DNA of 64,000 nt from Sphingobacterium athyrii (GCF_003071065.1 NZ_QCXX01000011.1:1-64000), one strand, 5' to 3'; positions 35,824-44,962 are shown, counted from the first letter of the stretch. Numbers and translations: made by a program. The notes: a model not told the origin generated them from the letters alone.

Positions 35824-36846
35824 ATGGGCTTATTTAATTGGTTTACGCAAGAAGTTGCGATTGACTTGGGTACTGCGAACACCCTAATAATTCATAATGA
35901 CAAAGTAGTAGTGGATGAGCCTTCTATTGTTGCATTTGACCGCACCACAAACAAAGTGATTGCCATTGGTCGACAGGCCATGCAAATGGAAGGTAAAACA
36001 CACGACAATATAAAAACGGTACGACCTTTACGTGATGGCGTAATTGCTGATTTTACGGCTGCTGAACATTTGATCAGAGGGATGGTGAAATTGGTCAACA
36101 ATGGTAAAAGTTGGTTTTTCCCATCTTTACGCATGGTGGTCTGTATTCCATCAGGTATCACTGAGGTGGAGAAAAGGGCTGTACGTGATTCTGCGGAGAT
36201 CGCCGGAGCCAAAGAAGTTTATCTAATCCACGAACCAATGGCTGCTGCTGTAGGTATTGGCATCGACGTGGAAGAACCAATGGGTAATATGATCATTGAT
36301 ATTGGTGGCGGTACGACAGAAATTGCTGTCATCGCACTATCCGGTATCGTCTGTGATCAATCCATCCGTGTAGCGGGTGACAACTTTGACTCTGACATTG
36401 TTCAATACATCCGTAGACAGCACAATATCATGATCGGTGAACGTACTGCTGAGAAGATTAAGATTGAAGTTGGGGCTGCACTTCCTGAGTTACAGGAGCC
36501 ACCTGCAGATTTTGCGGTACAAGGTCGTGACCTGATGACTGGTGTCCCGAAACAAATTACGGTTTCTTATACAGAAATTGCCCATTGCTTGGATAAATCA
36601 ATTTCTAAAATCGAAGAAGCCATCTTAAAAGCACTTGAAATTACGCCACCGGAGCTATCTGCCGATATTTATCAAACAGGTATCTACCTGACTGGTGGTG
36701 GTGCGTTATTACGTGGTTTAGATCGTCGTATTCAAGCGAAAACAAAACTTCCAGTACACATTGCCGAAGATCCTCTTCGTGCTGTTGTCAGAGGCACCGG
36801 TATTGCGCTTAAAAATATTGGTCGATTCAAATTCTTGATGCAATAA
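35824..36846 (+). CDS. mreB: Rod shape-determining protein MreB
   Basis: The 340-residue bacterial actin forms membrane-bound filaments that guide cell-wall elongation. Actin-fold motifs: phosphate 1 IDLGTANTLI (about 13-22), phosphate 2 IDIGGGTTEIAVI (about 158-170) and the adenosine motif LTGGGALLRGLD (about 289-300). The N-terminal MGLFNWF is a likely amphipathic membrane-binding helix. It is first in the shape operon with mreC, mreD, PBP2 and rodA. Confidence 0.98.
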   Translation: MGLFNWFTQEVAIDLGTANTLIIHNDKVVVDEPSIVAFDRTTNKVIAIGRQAMQMEGKTHDNIKTVRPLRDGVIADFTAAEHLIRGMVKLVNNGKSWFFPSLRMVVCIPSGITEVEKRAVRDSAEIAGAKEVYLIHEPMAAAVGIGIDVEEPMGNMIIDIGGGTTEIAVIALSGIVCDQSIRVAGDNFDSDIVQYIRRQHNIMIGERTAEKIKIEVGAALPELQEPPADFAVQGRDLMTGVPKQITVSYTEIAHCLDKSISKIEEAILKALEITPPELSADIYQTGIYLTGGGALLRGLDRRIQAKTKLPVHIAEDPLRAVVRGTGIALKNIGRFKFLMQ

Positions 36847-36880
36847 TTAACGTTCGATAATTAACAAGATTTTATTAAAG

Positions 36881-36912
36881 AGCGATATAATATGCAAAAC
36901 TATTATATCGCT
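36881..36912 (+). terminator. Hairpin between mreB and mreC
   Basis: AGCGATATAATA (36881-36892) pairs with TATTATATCGCT (36901-36912), a perfect 12-bp stem with an 8-nt loop. No long T-run follows. It may partly terminate transcription or set mRNA stability, making more MreB than the downstream proteins. Confidence 0.5.
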
Positions 36913-36938
36913 TGCTTATTAAATACCCACAATAAAAA

Positions 36939-37781
36939 ATGAGAAACCTTTGGTTATTCCTGAGACGATATAATGCATTCTTTTGGTTTATCCTATTTTT
37001 TGGATTCTCATTATTTATGATTATTACCAACAATTCGTTTCAACGCAATTCTGTGTTAAACTCTTCCAACCATGTAATCGGCAGTCTTTATGCAAAAATA
37101 AACTCCTGGAAAAGCTATTTACATCTGGGGGAGACAAATGATGCATTAGCAAAAGAAAACGCTCAATTACGGAAAGACCTACAGGCATATAAATCGACCG
37201 ACAGTATCAAAATTGGTCCTGTGCCGGTTATGGATAGCAGCGAATTTGGCCGTTACCAATTTGTTATTGCAAATGTAATCAACAATAGTATCCATCAAAA
37301 AGCGAATACAATTACCTTGGATAAGGGCAGTAAAGATGGGATAGAAAAAGGAATGGGGGTCATCGCACCCAATGGTGTTGTTGGTATCGTATTAAACGTT
37401 TCGCCGAATTTTTCTACAGTACAGTCCCTCCTACACCCCGATACCCGCATATCGGTAACCTTGGGCCACAGTGAGGTCTTTGGATCTTTAGTTTGGGGTA
37501 ACAATATAGATTATCGGGCCGCAACAGTGAAGGAAATTCCTAATCATATCAAAGTAAACAAAGGCGATAAAGTCTATACCTCAGGATATTCAGGACACTT
37601 CCCCAAGGGTATTTTTGTAGGGACAGTTATTCAAACAGGCATTTCATCCGGAGATGCATTCTTGGATCTTCGCATTCTTTTAAGCACCAATTTCTCCAAT
37701 CTACAGCATGTATATGTCGTAAAGGATTTATTAAGTAATGAATTAAAAACATTGGAGGAATCGACTAAGGACAATGGCTAG
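36939..37781 (+). CDS. mreC: Rod shape-determining protein MreC
   Basis: A 280-residue protein with one N-terminal membrane segment (about 14-34), a coiled coil (about 60-88) and a periplasmic beta domain with VIAPNGVVGIVLNVSPNFS and the YTSGYSGHFPKGI segment typical of MreC. It links MreB to the peptidoglycan machinery in the periplasm. It overlaps mreD by 8 bp, indicating translational coupling. Confidence 0.95.
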   Translation: MRNLWLFLRRYNAFFWFILFFGFSLFMIITNNSFQRNSVLNSSNHVIGSLYAKINSWKSYLHLGETNDALAKENAQLRKDLQAYKSTDSIKIGPVPVMDSSEFGRYQFVIANVINNSIHQKANTITLDKGSKDGIEKGMGVIAPNGVVGIVLNVSPNFSTVQSLLHPDTRISVTLGHSEVFGSLVWGNNIDYRAATVKEIPNHIKVNKGDKVYTSGYSGHFPKGIFVGTVIQTGISSGDAFLDLRILLSTNFSNLQHVYVVKDLLSNELKTLEESTKDNG

Positions 37782-38292
37782 GATTTTAATATTTAACATT
37801 ATTCGATTTATCGTCTTGATTGGAATGCAGGTATTTTTATTCCAAAATATCGGTTATTACAACTTGGTTGCAGCGTTTCCTTATATTTTATTCATCTTCT
37901 TGCTACCAACGGGAACACCTAATTTTCTGGTGTATCTGATCGCATTTCTAACGGGACTAACGGTAGATTCTTTCTACGATACGCTGGGGGTCAATACTGC
38001 CGCATGTGTAGCCTTGGCTGCCTTCCGCATTTTCTTTATGAAAATCACGCTTGAGGTGGAGGAAAGGGATTCCTTTCTTACTCCAATGTTGGGATTGATG
38101 AATGTGAGATGGTTTTTTTCCTATATCTTTTTCGGTACATTGATTCACCATACTTTCCTGTATCTACTGGAATCTTTCTCCTTTCAACATATTCAATACA
38201 CACTGCTCAGTATTGTTTTAAGTTGTATATTTACAGTAATTATCATGCTATTATTTAGCATATTATTCTACAAAAAGAAAGATCGGTTGTAG
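37774..38292 (+). CDS. mreD: Rod shape-determining protein MreD
   Basis: A 172-residue hydrophobic protein with about five membrane segments and little soluble sequence. Divergent MreD proteins are recognised mainly by position: it overlaps mreC by 8 bp and is followed after 27 bp by PBP2. The LTGLTVDSFYDTLGVNTAA loop is typical of Bacteroidota MreD. Confidence 0.9.
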   Translation: MARILIFNIIRFIVLIGMQVFLFQNIGYYNLVAAFPYILFIFLLPTGTPNFLVYLIAFLTGLTVDSFYDTLGVNTAACVALAAFRIFFMKITLEVEERDSFLTPMLGLMNVRWFFSYIFFGTLIHHTFLYLLESFSFQHIQYTLLSIVLSCIFTVIIMLLFSILFYKKKDRL

Positions 38293-38319
38293 TAGATCGA
38301 TGGATAGAAATTTATTTCT

Positions 38320-40302
38320 ATGAATAGTTTTTTTGCTCGCAAGTACGTCATTTCCGGAATCTTTGTTGCCATTGCGCTGACTTTGGTCGCCCGCCTATTT
38401 TATTTACAGATCATCGACGATTCCTATATACATTCGGCCAATAGCAATGTCATGCGCAAGGTCATTGTTTACCCTGCAAGGGGTGTAATTTTGGACCGCA
38501 AGGGTAAGGTATTGGTACAAAATGAGCCTGTCTACGATTTGATGGTAACGCCGCGCGAGGTGAAAGAAATTGATACAGCTCTGTTTTGCAAATTAATCGA
38601 GATCGACAAAGAAGGCTTTATTAAACGGATGGATAAAGCTAGGGCACACTCCCCGTACAGGGCATCAATTTTTGAAAAGCAGTTATCCGCCCGGACCTAT
38701 GCAAAATATCAAGAATATCAATACCAATTCCGTGGATTCTATGCTGTGAATAGAACAATCCGGAGTTACCCCGATAGTATAGCTGCACATTTTCTAGGTT
38801 ATGTAAGAGAGGTTGACACCAATGACATCAACAGATCCAATGGGTTTTACCGTAGTGGCGACTATATAGGCAAAAGTGGTGTTGAACGTTCCTACGAAGA
38901 TCTGATCCGTGGTAAAAGAGGGGTTAAAAATTTAATGGTGGATGCACTAAATCGTCCCAAGGGCATATTTATGGAGGGAAAATACGATACCCTGGCCGTT
39001 GCCGGCGAAGGACTTATCTCATCTCTAGACAAGGATCTACAAATATTAGGTGAAAACCTCATGAAAAATAAGTTAGGTTCCATTGTTGCCATTGAACCGG
39101 CAACAGGCGAAATCCTGGCTTATGTAAGTAGCCCAAGTTACAACCCTAACATGATGGTGGGAAGACAATTTGGAAATAGTTACATGCATTTATTAAATGA
39201 CCAAACAAAACCCCTTTTTAACCGCCCCATTCAAGCATCTTATCCTCCAGGTTCTGTTTTTAAGGTTGTTTCGGCCTTAACGGCGCAACAAGCTGGCGTC
39301 ATCGACCGTAATACGGTATTTTTCTGTCCACACGGTTATAGTTATGGTGGCGGACGAGGTTGGATGGGCTGTACCCACTATCATGGATCAACGACCTTAC
39401 AACGTTCTGTCGCAGTTTCCTGTAACACCTACTACGGGTTTACTTATGCAAAGATGATCGATGGCCGTGGTCTTTCCGGCCCGAAAGCTTACGACCTCTG
39501 GCGAAATGCAGTCACACAGTTTGGAATCGGACACAAATTAGGGATAGATCTACCCGGGGAGAAAGCAGGTTTATTGCCTACATCGGAATTTTATACAAAA
39601 CGTTACGGCAATGACAAGTGGCGTTCAAGCTTTAATATCTCTTTATCCATTGGACAAGGTGAAATGGGTATCACGCCATTACAAATGGCCAATATCATGG
39701 CTATTGTCGCGAATAGAGGTTTTTATTATAGACCCCACCTTATTAAAGGTATCGGTGCGCAAAAAATCGCCAAAAAGGAATTTACGGAAAAGATAAGCGC
39801 TGGTGTAGATGAACGATATTATCCTGTCGTGATCCAGGGAATGAGTGATGCCGTAAACACACCTGAAGGGACAGCTTGGTCAAATCGAATTCCCGGGATT
39901 GAAATGTGCGGAAAAACAGGTACGGCACAAAATCCACACGGTGAAAATCACGCCGTATTTTTCGCATTTGCCCCGCGGGAAAATCCCAAAATTGCCATAG
40001 CGGTATTTGTTGAAAATGCAGGTTATGGCGGTACTTGGGCAGGTCCGATCGCCAGTATGATGGTGGAGAAATACTTAAAAGATACCATTACGGCACCAAA
40101 ATATATTCAGGACCGCATCTATAATGCAAACTTTCTCCCTGCACCGAAGAAAGTAATAGACCCAAAAAGTAAAGATGTCAAGAAAGCGGATTCGATCAAA
40201 TCAAAAACAGATACTGTCAAATCAAAACGTCAAGTGGCGGCCCTGGTCAAACCAAAGGAAACAATTGTTCACCATAGCGAGGTAAAGAGAAGATATGAAT
40301 AA
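38320..40302 (+). CDS. mrdA: Penicillin-binding protein 2 (elongation transpeptidase)
   Basis: The 660-residue class B PBP cross-links peptidoglycan during elongation. It has an N-terminal membrane anchor (about 10-30), a pedestal domain with RGVILDRKGKVL, and a transpeptidase domain whose SxxK is SVFK (Ser312, Lys315), SxN is SCN (Ser367) and KTG starts at Lys532 (CGKTGTAQ). The C-terminal tail (about 610-660) is Lys/Ser-rich and probably disordered. It overlaps rodA by 8 bp, as expected for a functional partner pair. Confidence 0.97.
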   Translation: MNSFFARKYVISGIFVAIALTLVARLFYLQIIDDSYIHSANSNVMRKVIVYPARGVILDRKGKVLVQNEPVYDLMVTPREVKEIDTALFCKLIEIDKEGFIKRMDKARAHSPYRASIFEKQLSARTYAKYQEYQYQFRGFYAVNRTIRSYPDSIAAHFLGYVREVDTNDINRSNGFYRSGDYIGKSGVERSYEDLIRGKRGVKNLMVDALNRPKGIFMEGKYDTLAVAGEGLISSLDKDLQILGENLMKNKLGSIVAIEPATGEILAYVSSPSYNPNMMVGRQFGNSYMHLLNDQTKPLFNRPIQASYPPGSVFKVVSALTAQQAGVIDRNTVFFCPHGYSYGGGRGWMGCTHYHGSTTLQRSVAVSCNTYYGFTYAKMIDGRGLSGPKAYDLWRNAVTQFGIGHKLGIDLPGEKAGLLPTSEFYTKRYGNDKWRSSFNISLSIGQGEMGITPLQMANIMAIVANRGFYYRPHLIKGIGAQKIAKKEFTEKISAGVDERYYPVVIQGMSDAVNTPEGTAWSNRIPGIEMCGKTGTAQNPHGENHAVFFAFAPRENPKIAIAVFVENAGYGGTWAGPIASMMVEKYLKDTITAPKYIQDRIYNANFLPAPKKVIDPKSKDVKKADSIKSKTDTVKSKRQVAALVKPKETIVHHSEVKRRYE

Positions 40303-41560
40303 TCAAAAAAATAGTTTCTTTGGAAAAATTGACTGGCTGACAATCGTTCTTTGGCTTTCGTTGTGTCTGATCGGTCTTTTCAATATCCGTGCAGCTGTTT
40401 TTAATCCAGATATGCCCGGTTTTTTCAGCTTGGGGACCAACTATGGAAAACAGTCTTTGTATCTTGTTTCGGCGATTATACTAGGTATATCCATTTTGAT
40501 CATAGATGCCAAGTTTTTCAGTTCAGCTTCACCGATATTCTACGGAATAACGGCGATCTTACTTGTCATTGTTTTGGTTGTCGGCCGAAATGTAGGTGGA
40601 AATCAAGCTTGGATTGATCTGGGGTTCTTCCGGTTGCAACCATCGGAATTTGCCAAACTCTCCACCTGTCTGTTGCTCGCCAATTTTTTAAGTGCCCAGA
40701 GCAATAAAGCCCCCACTATGCAAACCTTGGCCATGGGTGCAGGCATTGTACTATTCCCTGTATTCCTCGTTATGCTACAGCCCGACACGGGATCTGCATT
40801 GGCTTTCTTTTCCTTAATTTTCGTTTTTTACCGCGAAGGTTATGTGAACAATGAATTACTGATCTTTGGTGGCCTGTGCATCTTGCTTTTCGTTTTGGCG
40901 TTGTTATTCAATCCATGGATTCTTATTTTAGTCTTGGCGGCTATCATTGGATTTTTTATGTGGAGCTTCCGAAAAAAGAGGAAATACATTATTAACCTAA
41001 GCATTCTTTTCGCAGCCTGTACAGCGTTTATACTATGCGTCGACTTGGTTTATGACCATGTATTGCAACCACACCAGCGCGATCGGATCGACATTATTTT
41101 AGGCAAAACGGAAGACCTCAGAGGAAAGGGCTATAATTTGAACCAGTCTAAAATTGCCATTGGATCAGGTCAATTTTGGGGCAAGGGATATTTACAGGGT
41201 ACACAAACCAAGTATAATTTTGTTCCCGAACAGAGTACAGATTTTATCTTCTGTACCGTAGGGGAAGAATGGGGATTTGTCGGTTCAGTAACACTGATTA
41301 CAATCTATCTCACCCTGCTCTTGCGTATCATTCATATCGCGGAGCGACAGCGTTCGGCATTTGCCCGAATCTACGCTTACGGCGTGGCCTCCATCCTATT
41401 TTTTCACTTGTTTATCAATATCGGAATGACCATAGGAATCATCCCTGTCATCGGAATTCCATTGCCTTTTGTCAGCTATGGAGGCTCCTCACTCTGGAGT
41501 TTCACCATACTGCTCTTTATCATGCTCAAATTTGACTCCAATAGAAAAGGAGTCGTATAG
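40295..41560 (+). CDS. rodA: Rod shape-determining protein RodA (SEDS glycosyltransferase)
   Basis: A 421-residue SEDS-family membrane protein with about ten segments that polymerises glycan strands with PBP2. Family motifs: RLQPSEFAKLSTCL (about 109-122), LQPDTGSALAF (about 158-168), the extracellular loop FVPEQSTDFIFCTVGEEWGF (about 310-329) and the late PVIGIPLPFVSYGGSS (about 387-402). A central insertion (about 200-240) makes it longer than E. coli RodA, as in many Bacteroidota. It ends the shape operon. Confidence 0.97.
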   Translation: MNNQKNSFFGKIDWLTIVLWLSLCLIGLFNIRAAVFNPDMPGFFSLGTNYGKQSLYLVSAIILGISILIIDAKFFSSASPIFYGITAILLVIVLVVGRNVGGNQAWIDLGFFRLQPSEFAKLSTCLLLANFLSAQSNKAPTMQTLAMGAGIVLFPVFLVMLQPDTGSALAFFSLIFVFYREGYVNNELLIFGGLCILLFVLALLFNPWILILVLAAIIGFFMWSFRKKRKYIINLSILFAACTAFILCVDLVYDHVLQPHQRDRIDIILGKTEDLRGKGYNLNQSKIAIGSGQFWGKGYLQGTQTKYNFVPEQSTDFIFCTVGEEWGFVGSVTLITIYLTLLLRIIHIAERQRSAFARIYAYGVASILFFHLFINIGMTIGIIPVIGIPLPFVSYGGSSLWSFTILLFIMLKFDSNRKGVV

Positions 41561-41588
41561 TTTGCAGTCGGTACTGGGAGAGGTTTTT

Positions 41589-42443
41589 CTAAATCCTTTC
41601 CAGTACCAGTTGAATAGCTTTTTCCACTACCGCTTCAGGATTCGCGGAAAATTCTCCCGCTACCCTACTTGCTAAAATGGCATTAATGGATAAAGCCTGA
41701 TGACCAAACATGTTCGCCAGCGCATAGATACCGGCAGTTTCCATTTCCAGATTGGTCAAACGGGAATCATTATGCCGAAATGAATTTACCAAAGAAATCA
41801 GGTCCGGGATCGTATTGTCTGATCGTAGACAACGCCCCTGTGGCGCGTAAAACCCCGGTGCCGTCAATGTCATCCCTTTAGGTAGATCAAACGCAATTCG
41901 GTCTAATAAACGCTTGCCTGCCTGTGCTACATAAGGTTTTAAACTCAATTGCGGAAAATACCGGATCAGAGCCTGCTGGAGATTCAATTCAGTCTCATCG
42001 TAAGGTTTTTGGTAGAATTGCATCAATGCATCAAAGCCAATCCCATATTCTGAAGCCAGTATACTGCCCATTTCGATACCTGTCTGTACTGAACCCGAAG
42101 TACCGATACGCACGATATCCAAAGAGGTCAGCTCGCTTTTTACCTCCTTATGCTGAAAATCGATGTTCACCAAAGCATCCAGTTCATTCAATACGATATC
42201 AATATTGTCTGTACCTATTCCTGTAGAGATCACGCTCAGCCGTTTAGTCCCAATATATCCTGTATGGGTGATAAACTCACGCTTTCCCTTTTTGAGTTCA
42301 ATACGGTCAAAATATTTCGACACCTTGGTCACACGGTCCGGATCTCCTACCGTAATGATTGTATGGGCTAAATCCTCTGGCAATAAATTCAAATGGTAAA
42401 TACTCCCATCTGAATTTAAAATGAGTTCTGAATTGTTTATCAT
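41589..42443 (-). CDS. Nucleoside phosphorylase (uridine phosphorylase-like)
   Basis: The 284-residue protein has the PNP/UDP family fold: VGDPDRV (phosphate-binding, about 32-38), THTGYIGTKRLSVISTGIGTDN, RIGTSGSVQ and the late METAGIYALA segment that binds the sugar. It splits nucleosides phosphorolytically for salvage. The ATG at 42443 overlaps the stop of the upstream yigZ gene in an ATGA, which fixes this start over a TTG nine codons upstream. Confidence 0.9.
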   Translation of the reverse strand: MINNSELILNSDGSIYHLNLLPEDLAHTIITVGDPDRVTKVSKYFDRIELKKGKREFITHTGYIGTKRLSVISTGIGTDNIDIVLNELDALVNIDFQHKEVKSELTSLDIVRIGTSGSVQTGIEMGSILASEYGIGFDALMQFYQKPYDETELNLQQALIRYFPQLSLKPYVAQAGKRLLDRIAFDLPKGMTLTAPGFYAPQGRCLRSDNTIPDLISLVNSFRHNDSRLTNLEMETAGIYALANMFGHQALSINAILASRVAGEFSANPEAVVEKAIQLVLERI

Positions 42444-43057
42444 ATCGTTCTTAAATAATTCAATTGACAACCTTCAATTTTGGAAAAACGCTCCACGACA
42501 CGGTTCACCTGCATTTTCCGTACCTCAAATTCCAGGTAGCAATTATTGTCAAATTCCTGCTTCTCGATTTCCAGCCCTTCCTCCTTAATAATACGCATGA
42601 CATCATTCATATTTAGATAATCAAAGGTCAGCCCATAACTATCGTTAACAGTACGTTCGATTATTTGAGCTTGATCCAAGGCATCCTGAGTTGCCGATTT
42701 ATAGGCATTAATCAAGCCTGGTACGCCCAACAGTGTTCCTCCGAAATAACGGACGACAACAACGAATATATTGGTAATATCCGCCGAGAGCAAAGCATTT
42801 AAAATAGGACGTCCCGCGGTACCAGAGGGCTCACCGTCATCGTTTATTCGAAATACATTCCGATCCGGAGTCAGCCGATAAGCCCAACAATGGTGTCTTG
42901 CCTTCGGATGAAGGGATTTCACTTCCTGTAAAACATCTTTTAATTTCTCCTCAGATTTAAAAGGAAATGCATAGGCAATAAATTTGCTTCCCTTATCTCT
43001 AAAAATTCCCTCATAGTTTGCATCGATCGTTCGATAAGTATCTTTAAATAAACTCAC
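42440..43057 (-). CDS. YigZ/IMPACT family protein
   Basis: From the GTG at 43057 the protein is 205 residues. It has the UPF0029 N-terminal domain (GSKFIAYAFPF, HHCWAYRL, INDDGEPSGTAGRPIL, VVVVRYFGGTLLG) and the small C-terminal ferredoxin-like domain. The GTG overlaps the stop of the upstream permease gene (GTGA), supporting this start although the frame is open to 43117. The molecular function of bacterial YigZ is not settled; eukaryotic IMPACT proteins act on translation control. Confidence 0.9.
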   Translation of the reverse strand: MSLFKDTYRTIDANYEGIFRDKGSKFIAYAFPFKSEEKLKDVLQEVKSLHPKARHHCWAYRLTPDRNVFRINDDGEPSGTAGRPILNALLSADITNIFVVVVRYFGGTLLGVPGLINAYKSATQDALDQAQIIERTVNDSYGLTFDYLNMNDVMRIIKEEGLEIEKQEFDNNCYLEFEVRKMQVNRVVERFSKIEGCQLNYLRTI

Positions 43058-43926
43058 TGATATGCGATAATTAAAACTGAAACAATGGAAAGTACTATCC
43101 CGAGGTAATTCAACCATGATAGTCTTTCTTTAAAAAATAATACACCGACCAAAGCACCCAGCGAGATAACACCAATATTCATCCCGGTAAATACGATGGA
43201 AGGGTTTTCAGGCAATGCCCGATGGGCTTTCATATAAAATAATATATTACAAAAATTGAAAGCACCTAAAATCAGGCCATAGACGACTGCTTTAGGTGAA
43301 AAGGTCTGCTTGTCAACGAAGATAAAATAGCCTAATAAACCAAATGCGATCAGCATGGCCATAACAAATATAATAAACATCGAACTGACATAAGGTATTG
43401 TCACATGCAATGCCACCTGCTTAAAAAGGATATCAATAACCCCCATACCAATAAAAACAAGCAACGGATAGAGACTGTTTCGATATCCTGTATTTGACCG
43501 GGCTATTTTAAGATGGGATTTTCGCCAGCCGATGGAACATATAATAGCCAATAGCCCTATTCCTATCCCCAACAGTTTATTTCCCTGTAGCTTTTCGTTG
43601 AATAAAAAAAACGCGGCCAGTAGAGGGATAAATAAAGACAGTCGCTGCGCCACCTCCGTTTTTACCAATCCACTATAGCGGATGGATAACGCAATAAAGA
43701 CAAACATCCCCGGTAACAGTACCGCCAGCGCCGTATACAACGGGAATGGTAAAGCTGTCCAGCTAATTTGTTCTATTTCGGGCCGTAATATAAAGTAGGT
43801 CAAAGCAACCGCCATTGGATAATTCCAGACAATCACTTGTTTTGTTTCCACGCCATACTGTTTTGCCAATTTTAATAATACGGCTACAGTGACGCTACAG
43901 ATAACACTTATAAGGACAAAAATCAT
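43054..43926 (-). CDS. DMT superfamily (EamA-like) permease
   Basis: A 290-residue protein with about ten membrane segments in two halves, as in EamA drug/metabolite transporters. The second half contains IVFTGMNIGVISLGALVGVLFFKERLS, the usual GxxFFxExLS-like ending of the family. The substrate is unknown. It overlaps yigZ by 4 bp and follows the nuclease gene by 15 bp, so the four genes form one transcript on the minus strand. Confidence 0.85.
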   Translation of the reverse strand: MIFVLISVICSVTVAVLLKLAKQYGVETKQVIVWNYPMAVALTYFILRPEIEQISWTALPFPLYTALAVLLPGMFVFIALSIRYSGLVKTEVAQRLSLFIPLLAAFFLFNEKLQGNKLLGIGIGLLAIICSIGWRKSHLKIARSNTGYRNSLYPLLVFIGMGVIDILFKQVALHVTIPYVSSMFIIFVMAMLIAFGLLGYFIFVDKQTFSPKAVVYGLILGAFNFCNILFYMKAHRALPENPSIVFTGMNIGVISLGALVGVLFFKERLSWLNYLGIVLSIVSVLIIAYQ

Positions 43927-43941
43927 TGTTCTGTTACTAAA

Positions 43942-44418
43942 TTATTTCCAAAGCCCACGCTTGGCCTGACGGGCCTGCCGTTCTAATTTTACAAAAAAAT
44001 CAGCATACTGAACGTTCGGCGCCAAGGTGTATGTCACGGCGTACCCTTGCGCTACCAACTCCGCGTTAACAAATTTCTCCCTAAGATACACATAAGCAAG
44101 AAGTCTTCCATACCGATCCTTTTTACCGACATCAAATACAAGTTTTACATTTTTTCCAGTCAACATAGCCTGTAGATATTCTTTTGCTTCCGGGCCATAG
44201 TAACCAACCTCCTTTCGTGCTGTTCTCCTTGTTTCGGGAGCATCAATCCCGATCAACCGGACCCGCTCACCTTTTTTACGACCATTATCAATGACAAAGG
44301 TATCCCCGTCTATTACCCGTCGTACTGTTGCATACCGCTCCTCCCCTTTATAGGAAAAACCTAAAAATAAGAAACAGATGATCGTTGCGCTCACCAAAAA
44401 ATTAAATCGCTTTAGCAT
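43942..44418 (-). CDS. Thermonuclease-like secreted nuclease (SNc domain)
   Basis: From the ATG at 44418 the protein is 158 residues with a hydrophobic signal segment (about 8-22) and a staphylococcal nuclease domain. Catalytic residues are visible: VIDGDTF (Asp), RVRLIGIDAPET (Arg and Asp) and KKDRYGRLLAYVYL with the second Arg. The frame is open to 44484, but the promoter at 44436-44463 supports the later start. It would degrade DNA or RNA outside the cytoplasm. Confidence 0.92.
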   Translation of the reverse strand: MLKRFNFLVSATIICFLFLGFSYKGEERYATVRRVIDGDTFVIDNGRKKGERVRLIGIDAPETRRTARKEVGYYGPEAKEYLQAMLTGKNVKLVFDVGKKDRYGRLLAYVYLREKFVNAELVAQGYAVTYTLAPNVQYADFFVKLERQARQAKRGLWK

Positions 44419-44435
44419 AAAAATCACATTTTGCG

Positions 44436-44463
44436 CAAAGGTAGTAAAATACTTTTTCAGCAA
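44436..44463 (-). promoter_or_regulatory. Promoter of the nuclease operon
   Basis: On the minus strand, TTG (44461-44463), 17 bp, then TACCTTTG (44436-44443). It lies 18 bp before the ATG at 44418. Confidence 0.6.
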
Positions 44464-44484
44464 ACAACGGATAAAACACAACAT

Positions 44485-44756
44485 ATTTCAACAAAAAAAC
44501 TATTATTTTTAAATAAAAAAAACACTTAAAAATACTCTATTTTTCACCTATTTTTTTATGTTAAAAAATCATTAAAAAACAGGTTTAAAAAAGACAATAA
44601 AAATCATAAAATATTAAATATAATATAGATATAAAAACAAAACACTTCAAAAAACTATAAAAAACATTTATTTTTAACATAAAAAAAATAGCAAAAAAAA
44701 GCGACAAAAACACAGCTATAAATGATATATTTATTATGAAAAAATTTATTTTTTCT
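44485..44756. other. Very AT-rich spacer upstream of the aromatic amino acid operon
   Basis: About 270 bp consist almost entirely of A and T, with repeated runs of four to seven A or T. No open frame or hairpin stands out. The phased A-tracts suggest intrinsically bent DNA, which could act as an upstream activating region for the promoter at 44757. Confidence 0.5.
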
Positions 44757-44785
44757 TTGATATTTCAAAAACATTCGTACATTTG
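44757..44785 (+). promoter_or_regulatory. Promoter of the pheA-aro operon
   Basis: TTG (44757-44759), 18 bp, then TACATTTG (44778-44785) matches the consensus. Transcription should start near 44790, just upstream of the leader peptide ATG at 44806. Confidence 0.7.
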
Positions 44786-44805
44786 AAATGTCAAACAACA
44801 CAAGG

Positions 44806-44871
44806 ATGAACAGATCATATACATATTTCTATTTTAACTTCTTTTATTTTAAAAATAAGAGCCGGGATTAG
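44806..44871 (+). CDS. pheL: Phe/Tyr-rich leader peptide of the aromatic operon
   Basis: A 21-codon frame (ATG 44806, TAG 44869) encodes a peptide in which nine of the eleven residues 5-15 are aromatic: five Phe and four Tyr (YTYFYFNFFYF). It lies between a consensus promoter and a 17-bp terminator hairpin upstream of prephenate dehydratase, exactly where an attenuator leader peptide belongs. Shortage of Phe-tRNA or Tyr-tRNA would stall the ribosome here. ATG 44806 has AAGG directly before it. An in-frame ATG at 44788 would sit at the transcription start and is less likely. Confidence 0.88.
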   Translation: MNRSYTYFYFNFFYFKNKSRD

Positions 44872-44938
44872 ATTGTGTATACATTAAAAATATAACAAGA
44901 AAGAGTCCCGGTTTAGAACATCGGGACTCTTTCTTGTT
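44859..44938 (+). promoter_or_regulatory. Transcription attenuator: antiterminator and terminator hairpins
   Basis: The terminator is a perfect 17-bp stem, 44894-44910 with 44922-44938, with an 11-nt loop. The competing antiterminator pairs 44859-44869 with 44904-44914 (core CCGGGA/TCCCGG plus G-U pairs). Its left strand overlaps the last codons of the leader peptide. A ribosome stalled at the Phe/Tyr codons leaves CCGGGA free and blocks the terminator. A ribosome reaching the TAG covers it and lets the terminator form. The terminator lacks a long T-run but ends in T-rich sequence. Confidence 0.85.
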
Positions 44939-44962
44939 TAAGGGCAAAATAGCAACAAGAAA

